Source: Paraburkholderia metrosideri (GTDB taxonomy: Bacteria > Pseudomonadota > Gammaproteobacteria > Burkholderiales > Burkholderiaceae). From it: 64,000 nucleotides of DNA. The translations under genes and the position numbers were made by a program. Below the pieces are notes generated by a model. The model searched no databases. It saw nothing but the letters and a program-made list of their open reading frames with translations, and was not told the origin of the DNA. Location of the stretch: assembly GCF_904848625.1 (NCBI RefSeq), contig NZ_CAJHCP010000007.1:186001-250000 (forward strand), given 5' to 3'. Below are positions 52,115 through 60,287 of the stretch, in pieces. Each line of letters begins with the position of its first letter. Within the stretch, counting starts at the first letter, position 1.

Positions 52115-53172
52115 TCCCAATGCGCCCCGACTCTACATTCTGGAACGGCAAACGGGTCGTGTTGACCGGTCACACTGGCTTCAAGGGCAGTTGGCTCGCA
52201 CTATGGTTGCAGCGCCTGGGCGCCCGCGTGACCGGCATCGCGCTTTATCCGGATACCGCGCCGTCCCTATTCGATGCCGCAAAAGTCACGAACGGCATGG
52301 ATAGCCATTTCTGCGATATCCGCGATAGAGAGGCACTCGCTGCTCACATCAAACGAGCAGAACCGGAAATCGTCCTGCATCTGGCTGCGCAGCCTCTCGT
52401 TCGCGCGAGCTACCAGTATCCGGTGGAAACCTTCGCCACCAACATGATGGGTACCGTTCATCTGCTCGAAGCCCTGCGCAATCTGAACAGTGTGCGCGTC
52501 GCGCTGATGGTGACAACCGACAAGGTCTACCGTAACCAGGAAAGACCCGTTCCCTACGACGAAGACGCGCCGTTGGGCGGACACGATCCCTACAGCGCCA
52601 GCAAGGCCGCCAGCGAACTGGTCATTACCAGCTACCGTGACGCATTTCTCGCCGCTCAAGGAGTCGCTGTTGCCAGCGCCAGGGCCGGCAACGTGATCGG
52701 CGGCGGCGATTGGTCTGCCGATCGCATTATTCCTGACGCCGTACGTGCGTGGGACAGCAACCACGTATTGCAGGTACGCCGCCCCGATGCCGTGCGTCCG
52801 TGGCAGCACGTGCTGGAACCGCTAGCTGGCTATTTGCGACTGGCCCATGCGCTATGGGATGCCCCCGCACTCGCAGGTTCCTGGAACTTCGGACCCGACG
52901 CGGCGGACGCGGTTTCTGTGCGGCACGTTGTGGACATCGCCCGCAGCGCTTACGGTCGAGGTGAGGTCGCTTACGGTCAGGGCGACACCGGCCCTCATGA
53001 AGCCGGGCTGCTGATGCTGGACAGCGCGAAGAGCCGCGCCATGCTCGGCATCTCGTCCAGATGGAATTTGAACGAGATGGTCGGGCGCACCATGCGTTGG
53101 TACGGTGCATTCGCGCAGGGAACAAACGTTCGCTCGCTGTGTGAGGCAGACATTGACGCTTTCGAATCCTGA
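52111..53172 (+). CDS. rfbG: CDP-glucose 4,6-dehydratase
   Basis: RfbG (also DdhB) converts CDP-glucose to CDP-4-keto-6-deoxyglucose. The 353-residue SDR-type protein has GHTGFKGSWLALWLQRLGA as cofactor loop, the region LHLAAQPLVRASYQYPVETF, VTTDKVY (Thr/Asp/Lys) and the catalytic Tyr161/Lys165 (DPYSASKAAS). A GTG at 52111 overlaps the rfbF stop by 4 bp; an ATG lies nine bases on. Both are plausible starts. Confidence 0.97.
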   Translation: MIPMRPDSTFWNGKRVVLTGHTGFKGSWLALWLQRLGARVTGIALYPDTAPSLFDAAKVTNGMDSHFCDIRDREALAAHIKRAEPEIVLHLAAQPLVRASYQYPVETFATNMMGTVHLLEALRNLNSVRVALMVTTDKVYRNQERPVPYDEDAPLGGHDPYSASKAASELVITSYRDAFLAAQGVAVASARAGNVIGGGDWSADRIIPDAVRAWDSNHVLQVRRPDAVRPWQHVLEPLAGYLRLAHALWDAPALAGSWNFGPDAADAVSVRHVVDIARSAYGRGEVAYGQGDTGPHEAGLLMLDSAKSRAMLGISSRWNLNEMVGRTMRWYGAFAQGTNVRSLCEADIDAFES

Positions 53173-53178
53173 CCAGTC

Positions 53179-53730
53179 ATGAAAACGCTGTCCACCCACA
53201 TCGAAGGCGTGATCGTCGCGGAAACTACGCCGGTCGCGGACCGGCGCGGTGCTTTCACGCGCCTGTTTTGTCAGAAGGAGCTGGCGGCCGTCCTCGGCAC
53301 ACGTCAGATCGTGCAGATCAATCAGTCCCGCACGACCCAGCTCGGCGCTGTCCGCGGGTTGCATTTCCAGCATGCGCCCCATGCAGAAATGAAACTGGTG
53401 CGCTGCATCCGTGGGAAGGTCTGGGATGTGGTCGTGGATCTGCGCGCAGGTTCGCCCACTTTTCTGCAATGGCACGCCGAAGTACTCAGCGCTGACAACA
53501 CCCGGATGATGGCCATCCCTGAAGGATGCGCTCACGGCTTCCAGGTCCTCGAGACGGATAGTGAGTTGCTCTACCTTCACACAGCCTTTTACACGCCCAC
53601 CGCCGAAGGGGGGCTGCGCCACGATGATCCGCGCGTCGGCATATCCTGGCTCATTCCGGTAACCGATATGTCCGAGCGCGACCGTGCTCATCCGCTGATT
53701 ACTGAAGATTTTCCCGGACTCATTCCATGA
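53179..53730 (+). CDS. RmlC-like nucleotide-sugar epimerase (CDP-4-keto-6-deoxy sugar 3- and/or 5-epimerase)
   Basis: This 183-residue cupin has the RmlC active site: His62 (GAVRGLHFQ), Lys72, the Asp in WDVVVDLRAGSPTF and Tyr132 (LLYLHTAFY). RmlC converts 4-keto-6-deoxy sugars by epimerising C3 and C5. In this cluster the 4-keto sugar is CDP-linked, so the substrate is probably CDP-4-keto-6-deoxyglucose. Whether one or two centres change cannot be read from the sequence. Its stop overlaps the next ATG (ATGA). Confidence 0.9.
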   Translation: MKTLSTHIEGVIVAETTPVADRRGAFTRLFCQKELAAVLGTRQIVQINQSRTTQLGAVRGLHFQHAPHAEMKLVRCIRGKVWDVVVDLRAGSPTFLQWHAEVLSADNTRMMAIPEGCAHGFQVLETDSELLYLHTAFYTPTAEGGLRHDDPRVGISWLIPVTDMSERDRAHPLITEDFPGLIP

Positions 53731-54950
53731 AATGCCGTCACTGCGGTCAGGCCGTTCAACAGACCTTCGTCGACCTTGGAACCGCCCCTCCTTCCAATGC
53801 TTATCTGCGAGAGGAGGATCTGCATCGTCCTGAGGTCTATTTCCCGCTTAAAGTGGGCGTCTGCGAAACCTGCTGGCTAGTCCAAACCGAAGACTATGCA
53901 GAGGCCGAGGCGCTGTTCACGAGCGACTACGCCTATTTTTCGTCGACCTCAACCAGTTGGCTGGAACATGCGTCCCGATATGCCGGGATGATCACCGAGC
54001 GCCTCTCACTCGACCAGAACAGCCTTGTGATCGAACTCGCGTCCAACGATGGCTATCTGCTCAAGAACTTTGTGTCATCGGGCATTCCTTGTCTTGGGAT
54101 AGAACCGACGGACAGCACTGCGGATGCGGCGGAGAAATTGGGCGTCCCCGTATTGCGTGAATTCTTCGGCGAATCCGTGGGCCAGCAGCTCTGCCGGGAT
54201 AACAGGCAGGCCGACCTCATCATCGGCAACAACGTGTATGCCCACGTGCCGGATATCAACGACTTCACCAAGGGGATGAGAGTTGCGTTGAAGGCCGGCG
54301 GCACAATCACGCTCGAATTTCCTCATCTGCTGCGCCTGATCGAACAGACCCAGTTCGACACCATCTACCACGAGCACTTCTCCTATCTGTCGCTCTACAC
54401 CGTCAGCCGGATTTTGTCGACCTGCGGACTGCGCATAACGGACGTTGAAGAGCTTCCGACTCACGGCGGTAGCCTCAGGGTCTTCGGATGCCATGCCGAC
54501 GATTCCCGCGTTGACAGCACCGCGGTGGCGCGGGTTCTGCAACTGGAAAAAGCCGCCGGCCTGCAAACGTTGGAAACCTATCGGGCTTTCCAGCAACGGG
54601 TCGATAGCATCAGGAACAACTTCGTGGCGTTTCTGATCGAGCAGAAAAAAGCGGGCAAAAGGGTGGCTGCCTATGGTGCGGCAGCAAAGGGCAACACGTT
54701 GCTCAACTACGCCGGAATCAAACCCGATCTGCTGTCCTTTGTCTGTGACGCTGCTGTGTACAAACAGAACAAATACCTACCGGGTAGTCGCATTCCCATT
54801 TTTGCGCCGAGCGAGCTGATGAAAGCACGGCCCGACTTCGTAGTGATATTCCCTTGGAATATTGCAGACGAAGTCATGAATCAAACTGCCTGCATCAGGC
54901 AATGGGACGGCAAGTTTGTCACGGCTGTGCCTGTTCTGGAAATACGATGA
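53727..54950 (+). CDS. NDP-sugar C-methyltransferase (TylC3-like, three-domain)
   Basis: This 407-residue protein has an N-terminal zinc-ribbon with Cys3, Cys6, Cys46 and Cys49, a SAM-binding Rossmann domain (VIELASNDGYLLKNF), and a C-terminal domain (VAAYGAAAKGNTLLNYAGI). That is the layout of the TylC3/NovU family, which adds a methyl group at C3 or C5 of 4-keto-6-deoxy nucleotide sugars, and FDTIYHEHFSYLSLYTV is the signature helix. The product would be a branched-chain C-methyl CDP-sugar. ATG at 53727 overlaps the epimerase stop by 4 bp; the following gene overlaps by 4 bp. Confidence 0.92.
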   Translation: MKCRHCGQAVQQTFVDLGTAPPSNAYLREEDLHRPEVYFPLKVGVCETCWLVQTEDYAEAEALFTSDYAYFSSTSTSWLEHASRYAGMITERLSLDQNSLVIELASNDGYLLKNFVSSGIPCLGIEPTDSTADAAEKLGVPVLREFFGESVGQQLCRDNRQADLIIGNNVYAHVPDINDFTKGMRVALKAGGTITLEFPHLLRLIEQTQFDTIYHEHFSYLSLYTVSRILSTCGLRITDVEELPTHGGSLRVFGCHADDSRVDSTAVARVLQLEKAAGLQTLETYRAFQQRVDSIRNNFVAFLIEQKKAGKRVAAYGAAAKGNTLLNYAGIKPDLLSFVCDAAVYKQNKYLPGSRIPIFAPSELMKARPDFVVIFPWNIADEVMNQTACIRQWDGKFVTAVPVLEIR

Positions 54951-56068
54951 GCGAACGCATCTACTACACCAAACCGTCGATTACCGACCTCGAAGTCGGG
55001 TACGCAACGGACGCCGCCCGCAACGGCTGGGGCGACAAATGCTATGAATACATCACTCGCTTCGAAAACGCTTTCAAGGAACATCTGGGCGTGAAGTATG
55101 CGATAGCGACTTCGAGCTGCACGGGGGCGCTTCACATTGGCATGGCGGCGCTGGGCATAGGGCCAGGCGACGAGGTCATCATGGCCGATACCAACTGGAT
55201 CGCCTCCGCGGCACCCATCGTCCACCTGGGCGCGACGCCGGTCTTTGTGGATATCCGCCCGGACACGTGGTGTATCGATCCCGAGCGAGTCGAAGCCGCT
55301 ATCACGCCTCGCACCAAAGCTATTTTGGCAGTCCATCTGTACGGCAACCTCTGCGAACTGGACAAACTATTGGAAATAGGCGAGACACACGGCATTCCGG
55401 TGATCGAAGATGCTGCTGAAGCTATAGGGTCGGTGTATTTCGGCAAGCGCGCCGGTAGCGTCGGCGCGTTCGGCGCCTTCTCATTTCACGGTACCAAGAC
55501 GGTGACCACGGGAGAAGGCGGCATGTGGGTAACTAACGACCCGGCGCTGTATGAAACCGCGTTGACGCTGTCAAATCATGGGCGCGATCCGAAACAGGTC
55601 CGGCAGTTCTGGCCTGATTTGCTCGGTTTCAAATACAAGATGTCGAATATTCAGGCCGCCATCGGCTGCGCTCAAATCGAACGTATCGACGAACTGATCG
55701 CTGGCAAGCGCCGTGTGTTCGAGGCTTATAAACAGGGATGCGAGGGGCTGGAGGGTGTGACGTTGAATCCCGAGCCCAGAGGCATCAGGAATGGGTATTG
55801 GATGCCGACTGCGGTATTCGATCGATCGATCGGTATCACTCGTGAAGCGCTGCAAGCGGCGTTCCGCGTGGACGGAATCGACGCGCGAGTCTTTTTTCAT
55901 CCCCTTTCCAGTCTCCCCATGTTCACCCCTTGCGCCGGAAACACGCTGGCATGGGACATCTCGGCTCGTGCGATCAATTTGCCCAGTTACCACGATCTGA
56001 GCAGTGAAGACACGCAGCGCGTTATCGGAGTGATCAGGCGATTGCACGACGAGGCCATCAATGGGTAA
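54947..56068 (+). CDS. DegT-family sugar aminotransferase (4-amino transferase-like)
   Basis: This 373-residue PLP enzyme has FKEHLGVKYAIATSSCTGAL, NWIASAAPIVHLGATPVFVD, Asp155 (IEDAAEAIG) and the Schiff-base Lys184 (FSFHGTKTVTTGEGG), as in perosamine-synthase-type C4 aminotransferases. It would transaminate the 4-keto group of the methylated CDP-sugar. ATG 54947 overlaps the methyltransferase stop by 4 bp. It is only distantly similar to the other DegT protein at 48207, so two different amino sugars may be made. Confidence 0.93.
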   Translation: MSERIYYTKPSITDLEVGYATDAARNGWGDKCYEYITRFENAFKEHLGVKYAIATSSCTGALHIGMAALGIGPGDEVIMADTNWIASAAPIVHLGATPVFVDIRPDTWCIDPERVEAAITPRTKAILAVHLYGNLCELDKLLEIGETHGIPVIEDAAEAIGSVYFGKRAGSVGAFGAFSFHGTKTVTTGEGGMWVTNDPALYETALTLSNHGRDPKQVRQFWPDLLGFKYKMSNIQAAIGCAQIERIDELIAGKRRVFEAYKQGCEGLEGVTLNPEPRGIRNGYWMPTAVFDRSIGITREALQAAFRVDGIDARVFFHPLSSLPMFTPCAGNTLAWDISARAINLPSYHDLSSEDTQRVIGVIRRLHDEAING

Positions 56069-56825
56069 TGAACCCACATGCGACAATTGCATCGTCGTGT
56101 CGCAGCCAATGTATTTTCCGTGGTTCGGCATGTTGGAGCAGATACGGTTGTGCGATACATACGTGTATTACGACGACGTACAGTTCACACGCGGCTTCTT
56201 TAACCGCGTGCAGATCAAGACGGCGCACGGCATCCGCTGGCTCACGGTGCCTCTGCAAAACTGGAAGCGCGGGCAGTTAATCAACGAAGTCCGCATCGAT
56301 AACAGCGAAGACTGGATGACCCGCCATCGCCAGCAGCTTGAACAGGCGTACGCGCATGCGCCGTTCAAACAGGACATGCTGGAGCTGGTGGATGCGGTAT
56401 TCGCTCGCGATTACGAATGGATCGGGGAACTGGCCCAGGCTTCCACCGATGCACTGGTTAGCTATTTTCCGGAGATCGGCCTCGACAAGCGTTTTCTGGT
56501 TTCCTCGCAGCTCGACGTCGACGGGTCAAGCAGCCAACGTTTAATCAACATCTGCACGGCACTGGGAGGAAAGACCTATCTCACGGGGCATGGTGCAAAA
56601 AGTTATCTGGCGCACGAAGCGTTCGAAGAACGCGGCATCGATGTTGACTATATCGACTACGAACTCAATGCCTATGCGCAGGCGCACGGGGATTTCACCC
56701 CCTACGTCACGAGCTTGGACCTGATCGCTCATGTTGGACGGGCCGGAGTCGCTCACATTCGTGGAAAATCGAGCCCATGGCGCGACTTCCTCACTCACAC
56801 CACGCCTGCAACGCTGGAAAAATGA
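56061..56825 (+). CDS. WbqC-like family protein
   Basis: This 254-residue protein matches the WbqC family, named from an O-antigen cluster: CIVVSQPMYFPWFGMLEQIR, DDVQFTRGFFNRVQIKT, WLTVPLQNWKRGQLINEVR and YLTGHGAKSYL. Members occur near aminotransferases in amino-sugar clusters, and a role in N-acylation has been suggested, but it is unproven. Start at ATG 56061 overlaps the previous stop by 8 bp. The reading frame is followed by a small ORF with ATGA overlaps on both sides. Confidence 0.88.
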   Translation: MGNEPTCDNCIVVSQPMYFPWFGMLEQIRLCDTYVYYDDVQFTRGFFNRVQIKTAHGIRWLTVPLQNWKRGQLINEVRIDNSEDWMTRHRQQLEQAYAHAPFKQDMLELVDAVFARDYEWIGELAQASTDALVSYFPEIGLDKRFLVSSQLDVDGSSSQRLINICTALGGKTYLTGHGAKSYLAHEAFEERGIDVDYIDYELNAYAQAHGDFTPYVTSLDLIAHVGRAGVAHIRGKSSPWRDFLTHTTPATLEK

Positions 56826-56938
56826 AACAACATCCGAACCAGGTTTCCTGCGGATATCGCCGTCGCGCAGTGACGGGTCCCGGCATCGTTGCTCACGAGC
56901 TATGTGCCGCGCCGTCTATTGAACTGGACGCGCAATGA
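56822..56938 (+). CDS. 38-residue ORF bridging WbqC-like and ATP-grasp genes
   Basis: The open frame starts at an ATG overlapping the WbqC-like stop (ATGA, 56822-56825) and ends at a TGA overlapping the ATP-grasp start (ATGA, 56935-56938). It exactly fills the gap, 38 codons plus stop. The peptide, beginning MKQHPNQVSCGYRRRA, shows no known motif and the ribosome site is poor (only GGAAA). It may be a translated coupling peptide, the decayed remnant of a gene, or chance. Confidence 0.35.
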   Translation: MKQHPNQVSCGYRRRAVTGPGIVAHELCAAPSIELDAQ

Positions 56939-57930
56939 ACACCGGTAAATTGACCATCGCGGTTACGGGCGTCGGCGCGATCATTGGACAGGGCATCGTC
57001 AAAAGTCTGCGACAGTCCAAGTACAACGTTCGCGTCGTTGGGATCGATCGCAGCGACAATTCGCCCGGTCCTCGCCTCGTCGACATCTTCGAGAAAAAGC
57101 CCGACGGCGCAGAGGATAGCCAGACCTACCTTGAGTATTGGGAACGGATTATCCGCGTTCACGGTATTGAGCTAGTCCTGCCCGGGCTCGAGCTGGATAT
57201 GCTCTTTTTTAACGCGCACCGGGACTTCTTCTCCAGGCTCGGCGTGAAGGTGGCGCTTAACAATCCTCAATTGATCGAGCAAACCGCCGATAAATGGGCG
57301 TTCGGGCAAGCACTCACGGCAAGCGGCTACCGGGCCATTCCGGCAGCCCGGCCGCAATCGTGGAGCGAGGCCATCAGCGCATTGGGGCCCGCCCCTCTCC
57401 TGCTCAAACCGCTACGCGGCAACGGTTCGCGCGGCATTGTGCTGCTGCACGACGAAGCTGATTTCGACTACTGGAAAAGCAAGTCGCTCTCAGAATGGAT
57501 GGTACAGCGCGTGGTCGGCACGATCGAAACCGAGTACACCGTCGGCGTATTCGGCATGGGCAAAAGCGGCACACTGGGTCCGCTGATCTTTCGCCGTCGT
57601 TTGTCTTCCGCCGGCAACACGCTCACGGCCGAGGTCGTCAGCGCGCATCCGGTGATCGAGGCGGCAGTCGCCACGCTCATGCAGACCTTCGACCCGATCG
57701 GGCCGACGAATTTTCAGTTCCGCCTGGAGAGCGATCATGCATACCTGCTCGAGATCAATCCGCGCTTCTCGAGCAGCAACTCACTGCGCACGGCATTCGG
57801 TTTCAATGAAGCTGAAATGGCCGTCGACTTCTATCTGTACGGTAAAACACCTGCCATGCCGCGAATTACCACGGGAATCGCATGGCGCTACACCGAGGAT
57901 TTCGTGACCCATGCTAGCGATTCTGTCTGA
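56935..57930 (+). CDS. ATP-grasp ligase-like protein
   Basis: This 331-residue protein has the ATP-grasp fold: an N-terminal Rossmann-like part (TIAVTGVGAIIGQGIVKSLR), a central LLLKPLRGNGSRGIVLLHD phosphate-binding loop and the metal-binding end YLLEINPRFSSSNSLRTAFG. It resembles PylC/carbamoyl-phosphate-synthase-like ligases that form amide bonds with carboxylates. In an amino-sugar cluster it could attach an amino acid or other acid to the sugar amine; that is inference. Its stop lies inside the next gene, which starts 20 bp upstream of it. Confidence 0.85.
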   Translation: MNTGKLTIAVTGVGAIIGQGIVKSLRQSKYNVRVVGIDRSDNSPGPRLVDIFEKKPDGAEDSQTYLEYWERIIRVHGIELVLPGLELDMLFFNAHRDFFSRLGVKVALNNPQLIEQTADKWAFGQALTASGYRAIPAARPQSWSEAISALGPAPLLLKPLRGNGSRGIVLLHDEADFDYWKSKSLSEWMVQRVVGTIETEYTVGVFGMGKSGTLGPLIFRRRLSSAGNTLTAEVVSAHPVIEAAVATLMQTFDPIGPTNFQFRLESDHAYLLEINPRFSSSNSLRTAFGFNEAEMAVDFYLYGKTPAMPRITTGIAWRYTEDFVTHASDSV

Positions 57931-58612
57931 CATCCATGGCAATCTCGCCGCGCTGGAAGCGGTCGTCGCAAACGCCAGATCACGCGGCTGCACCCGCTTC
58001 ATATCGTTAGGCGACGTGGTCGGCTACTACTCGAAACCAGGCGAGTGCATCGACCTGCTGCGCTCTCTTGGTGCGACGAACATACTGGGCAATCATGACA
58101 GCTACATCACGATGAATGAAAGCTGCCCCCGCTCCCGCGTGGTAACGGAAATCATTCAGTATCAGAAAGGGATATTGAGCGCGGCGCAGGTTGCCTGGCT
58201 AGGCGAATCGTTGGACATGCTGCGCGAAAGCGATTATCTATTTGTGCACGGCGGCCCCGAAAATACCCGCGATCAGTATCTCTATTCAGTCTCACCGGCA
58301 ATCATCCCCGACGGGGTGCGCATACTCTTTTCCGGGCATACGCACGTACAAACTCTCGCCAGATTCGGCGATCGGGCCTATTGCAACCCTGGCTCAATTG
58401 GTCAGCCGCGCGACGGAGATAACCGGGCAGCGTACGCGATTGTCGACGATAGCGAAGTATCGCTGCACCGCGTGACCTACGACATCCAGCAAACTGCCGA
58501 CGCGATGAAGTCGGCGGGATTCGAACCTTTCACCTATCAAAATCTCTTCCACGGCACCCAGATTGGCGGACGCGTGGATCAGATCCGAATCATACAAAGC
58601 AAGGAGGATTGA
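57911..58612 (+). CDS. YfcE-like metallophosphoesterase
   Basis: This 233-residue calcineurin-like phosphoesterase has all metal motifs: LSDIHGN (D7, H9), LGDVVGYY (D35), LGNHDSY (N61, H62), VHGG, and FSGHTHVQT. The family includes cytosolic phosphodiesterases and phosphatases of the YfcE/MJ0936 group. The substrate is unknown. It overlaps the end of the ATP-grasp gene by 20 bp, which suggests tight coupling and perhaps a shared pathway, for example removing a phosphate from an intermediate. Confidence 0.9.
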   Translation: MLAILSDIHGNLAALEAVVANARSRGCTRFISLGDVVGYYSKPGECIDLLRSLGATNILGNHDSYITMNESCPRSRVVTEIIQYQKGILSAAQVAWLGESLDMLRESDYLFVHGGPENTRDQYLYSVSPAIIPDGVRILFSGHTHVQTLARFGDRAYCNPGSIGQPRDGDNRAAYAIVDDSEVSLHRVTYDIQQTADAMKSAGFEPFTYQNLFHGTQIGGRVDQIRIIQSKED

Positions 58613-58616
58613 CTAT

Positions 58617-59402
58617 ATGAACCCTATTCAGCAATTCGAGCGCGAAGTCCAAGACAACATCCAGCGTCTGGGAGAAGACACTTCTCTGGCGAAAGACACG
58701 CTGGACTGGATGATCAAGTCGGACACAGTTGGGTCCTATACATACAATTTTCGTTGGCTTGGCCGCCCTATTATTCAATATCCGCAAGATATCCAGGCCA
58801 TGCAGGAAATCATATGGGAAACCCGGCCGGATCTGATCATCGAAACCGGTATCGCCCACGGCGGCTCGATCATTTTGAGCGCCTCCATGCTTGCGCTGCT
58901 CGACTATTGCGATGCGCAAACCAACCAGACACCGCTGATCCCAGATGTTTCAGCACGCCGCGTGATTGGTATCGATATTGACATCCGCGCTCACAACCGG
59001 GCGGCTATCGAGCAGCATCCGCTCAATCACCTGATCACGATGGTCCAGGGATCGAGCATCGCCGCCGAGACCATCGACAAGGTGCATGAACTGGCCAGCG
59101 GCGCAAAGCGAGTCCTCGTGTTTCTTGATTCGAACCACACTCACGATCACGTCCTGGCGGAGCTGGAAGCGTATGGCCCGCTGGTATCTCCTGGTAGCTA
59201 CTGCGTGGTGTTCGACACCGTGGTCGAAGACATGCCGCTTCATCTCTGTGCAAACAAACCCTGGCATCCGGGCAATAGTCCGAGAACGGCAGCACGTGCG
59301 TGGCTCGAAAACCATCCCGATTTCGAAATAGATCACGACATCCATCGCAAGCTGCAAATTACCGTAGCGCGTGATGGATATCTGAAAAGAAAAGCAATCT
59401 GA
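58617..59402 (+). CDS. CmcI-family methyltransferase/hydroxylase-like protein
   Basis: This 261-residue protein fits the cephalosporin hydroxylase (CmcI)/rhamnosyl O-methyltransferase family. It has a SAM-binding start DLIIETGIAHGGSIILSASM, VIGIDIDIRAHN, FLDSNHTHDHVLAELEAYGP and PHPG-like NKPWHPGNSPRTAARAWLE. Related enzymes O-methylate sugars. The ribosome site AGGAGG at 58602-58607 is the strongest in this stretch, and ATG 58617 is chosen accordingly. It lies 4 bp after the metallophosphoesterase stop. Confidence 0.86.
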   Translation: MNPIQQFEREVQDNIQRLGEDTSLAKDTLDWMIKSDTVGSYTYNFRWLGRPIIQYPQDIQAMQEIIWETRPDLIIETGIAHGGSIILSASMLALLDYCDAQTNQTPLIPDVSARRVIGIDIDIRAHNRAAIEQHPLNHLITMVQGSSIAAETIDKVHELASGAKRVLVFLDSNHTHDHVLAELEAYGPLVSPGSYCVVFDTVVEDMPLHLCANKPWHPGNSPRTAARAWLENHPDFEIDHDIHRKLQITVARDGYLKRKAI

Positions 59403-59435
59403 TTTCTGTCGGCGAGAAACCCAAAAGGCACCAGC

Positions 59436-60287
59436 ATGGCCCAATTCCAGTTAGCCGACACGGACAAGGTAACGTTCGATCGCGACGGCGTGATCGTACT
59501 TCGCGGCTTCCATGATCCCGAAAGAGACATTCTCCCCATCCAGAGAGCCATCTACGAAATCATCGGATTGGTCATCGAACGGCATGGGCTGAACATTCTC
59601 CGCGAAAGTTTTTCACCGTTGTCTTTCGATGCAGGATTTACGGAACTCATTCGGATCAACCGCGGCTATGGCGGTGAGGTCTACGACCTCGTCAAGCAGA
59701 TTCCGGCATTCCTACGCCTGATTTCAAGCCAACACAGTGAAGCGCTGTTTTGCAGCCTCCGCGGGACCGATCTCGCCGGTATCGGGACAGCGAGCTACGG
59801 CATCCGCATCGACAATCCCGGGGAGGAGAAATTCCGCAGCCAGTGGCACCAGGAATATCTGTATCAGCCCCAGAGCGTCGACGGTATTGTGTTGTGGACA
59901 CCGTTGGTACCCATTCTTCCGGAGACCGGCCCGGTTATGTATTGCGTCGGCTCGCACCGGGACGGGCTGCGTAAATACGTGAAGGATGACGTCTACTCCG
60001 GTAAGAGCGGTGCTTACAAGATTTCGATGCTAGACGAAGAGACGATTGCAAATCAATATCCGCAATCATCGCCTTTAACTCAACCCGGCGACGTGATCGT
60101 GATGGATTACCTGACTATCCACCAATCCGGCTACAACAGATCAGCGCGGTCCAGATGGTCTATCCAGTCGCGCTTTTTCAATTTCAAAGATCCCAGTGGA
60201 ATGAAAATCGGTTGGAAGGCCTCGGTTACCGCCGGCACCGAGATAGAAGCAATTTTTTCCGACTACTTCGTTAAAGGTGCCGCATGA
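59436..60287 (+). CDS. Phytanoyl-CoA dioxygenase (PhyH)-family oxygenase
   Basis: This 283-residue protein belongs to the PhyH family of Fe(II)/2-oxoglutarate oxygenases. The metal triad appears as His138-x-Glu140 (QWHQEYLY), a variant of the usual HxD, with His229 (TIHQSGYN) and an Arg for 2-oxoglutarate at about 239 (SRWSIQSRF). It may hydroxylate the sugar or its acyl group. ATG 59436 follows AAAGG. Its stop overlaps the next gene by 4 bp. Confidence 0.85.
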   Translation: MAQFQLADTDKVTFDRDGVIVLRGFHDPERDILPIQRAIYEIIGLVIERHGLNILRESFSPLSFDAGFTELIRINRGYGGEVYDLVKQIPAFLRLISSQHSEALFCSLRGTDLAGIGTASYGIRIDNPGEEKFRSQWHQEYLYQPQSVDGIVLWTPLVPILPETGPVMYCVGSHRDGLRKYVKDDVYSGKSGAYKISMLDEETIANQYPQSSPLTQPGDVIVMDYLTIHQSGYNRSARSRWSIQSRFFNFKDPSGMKIGWKASVTAGTEIEAIFSDYFVKGAA

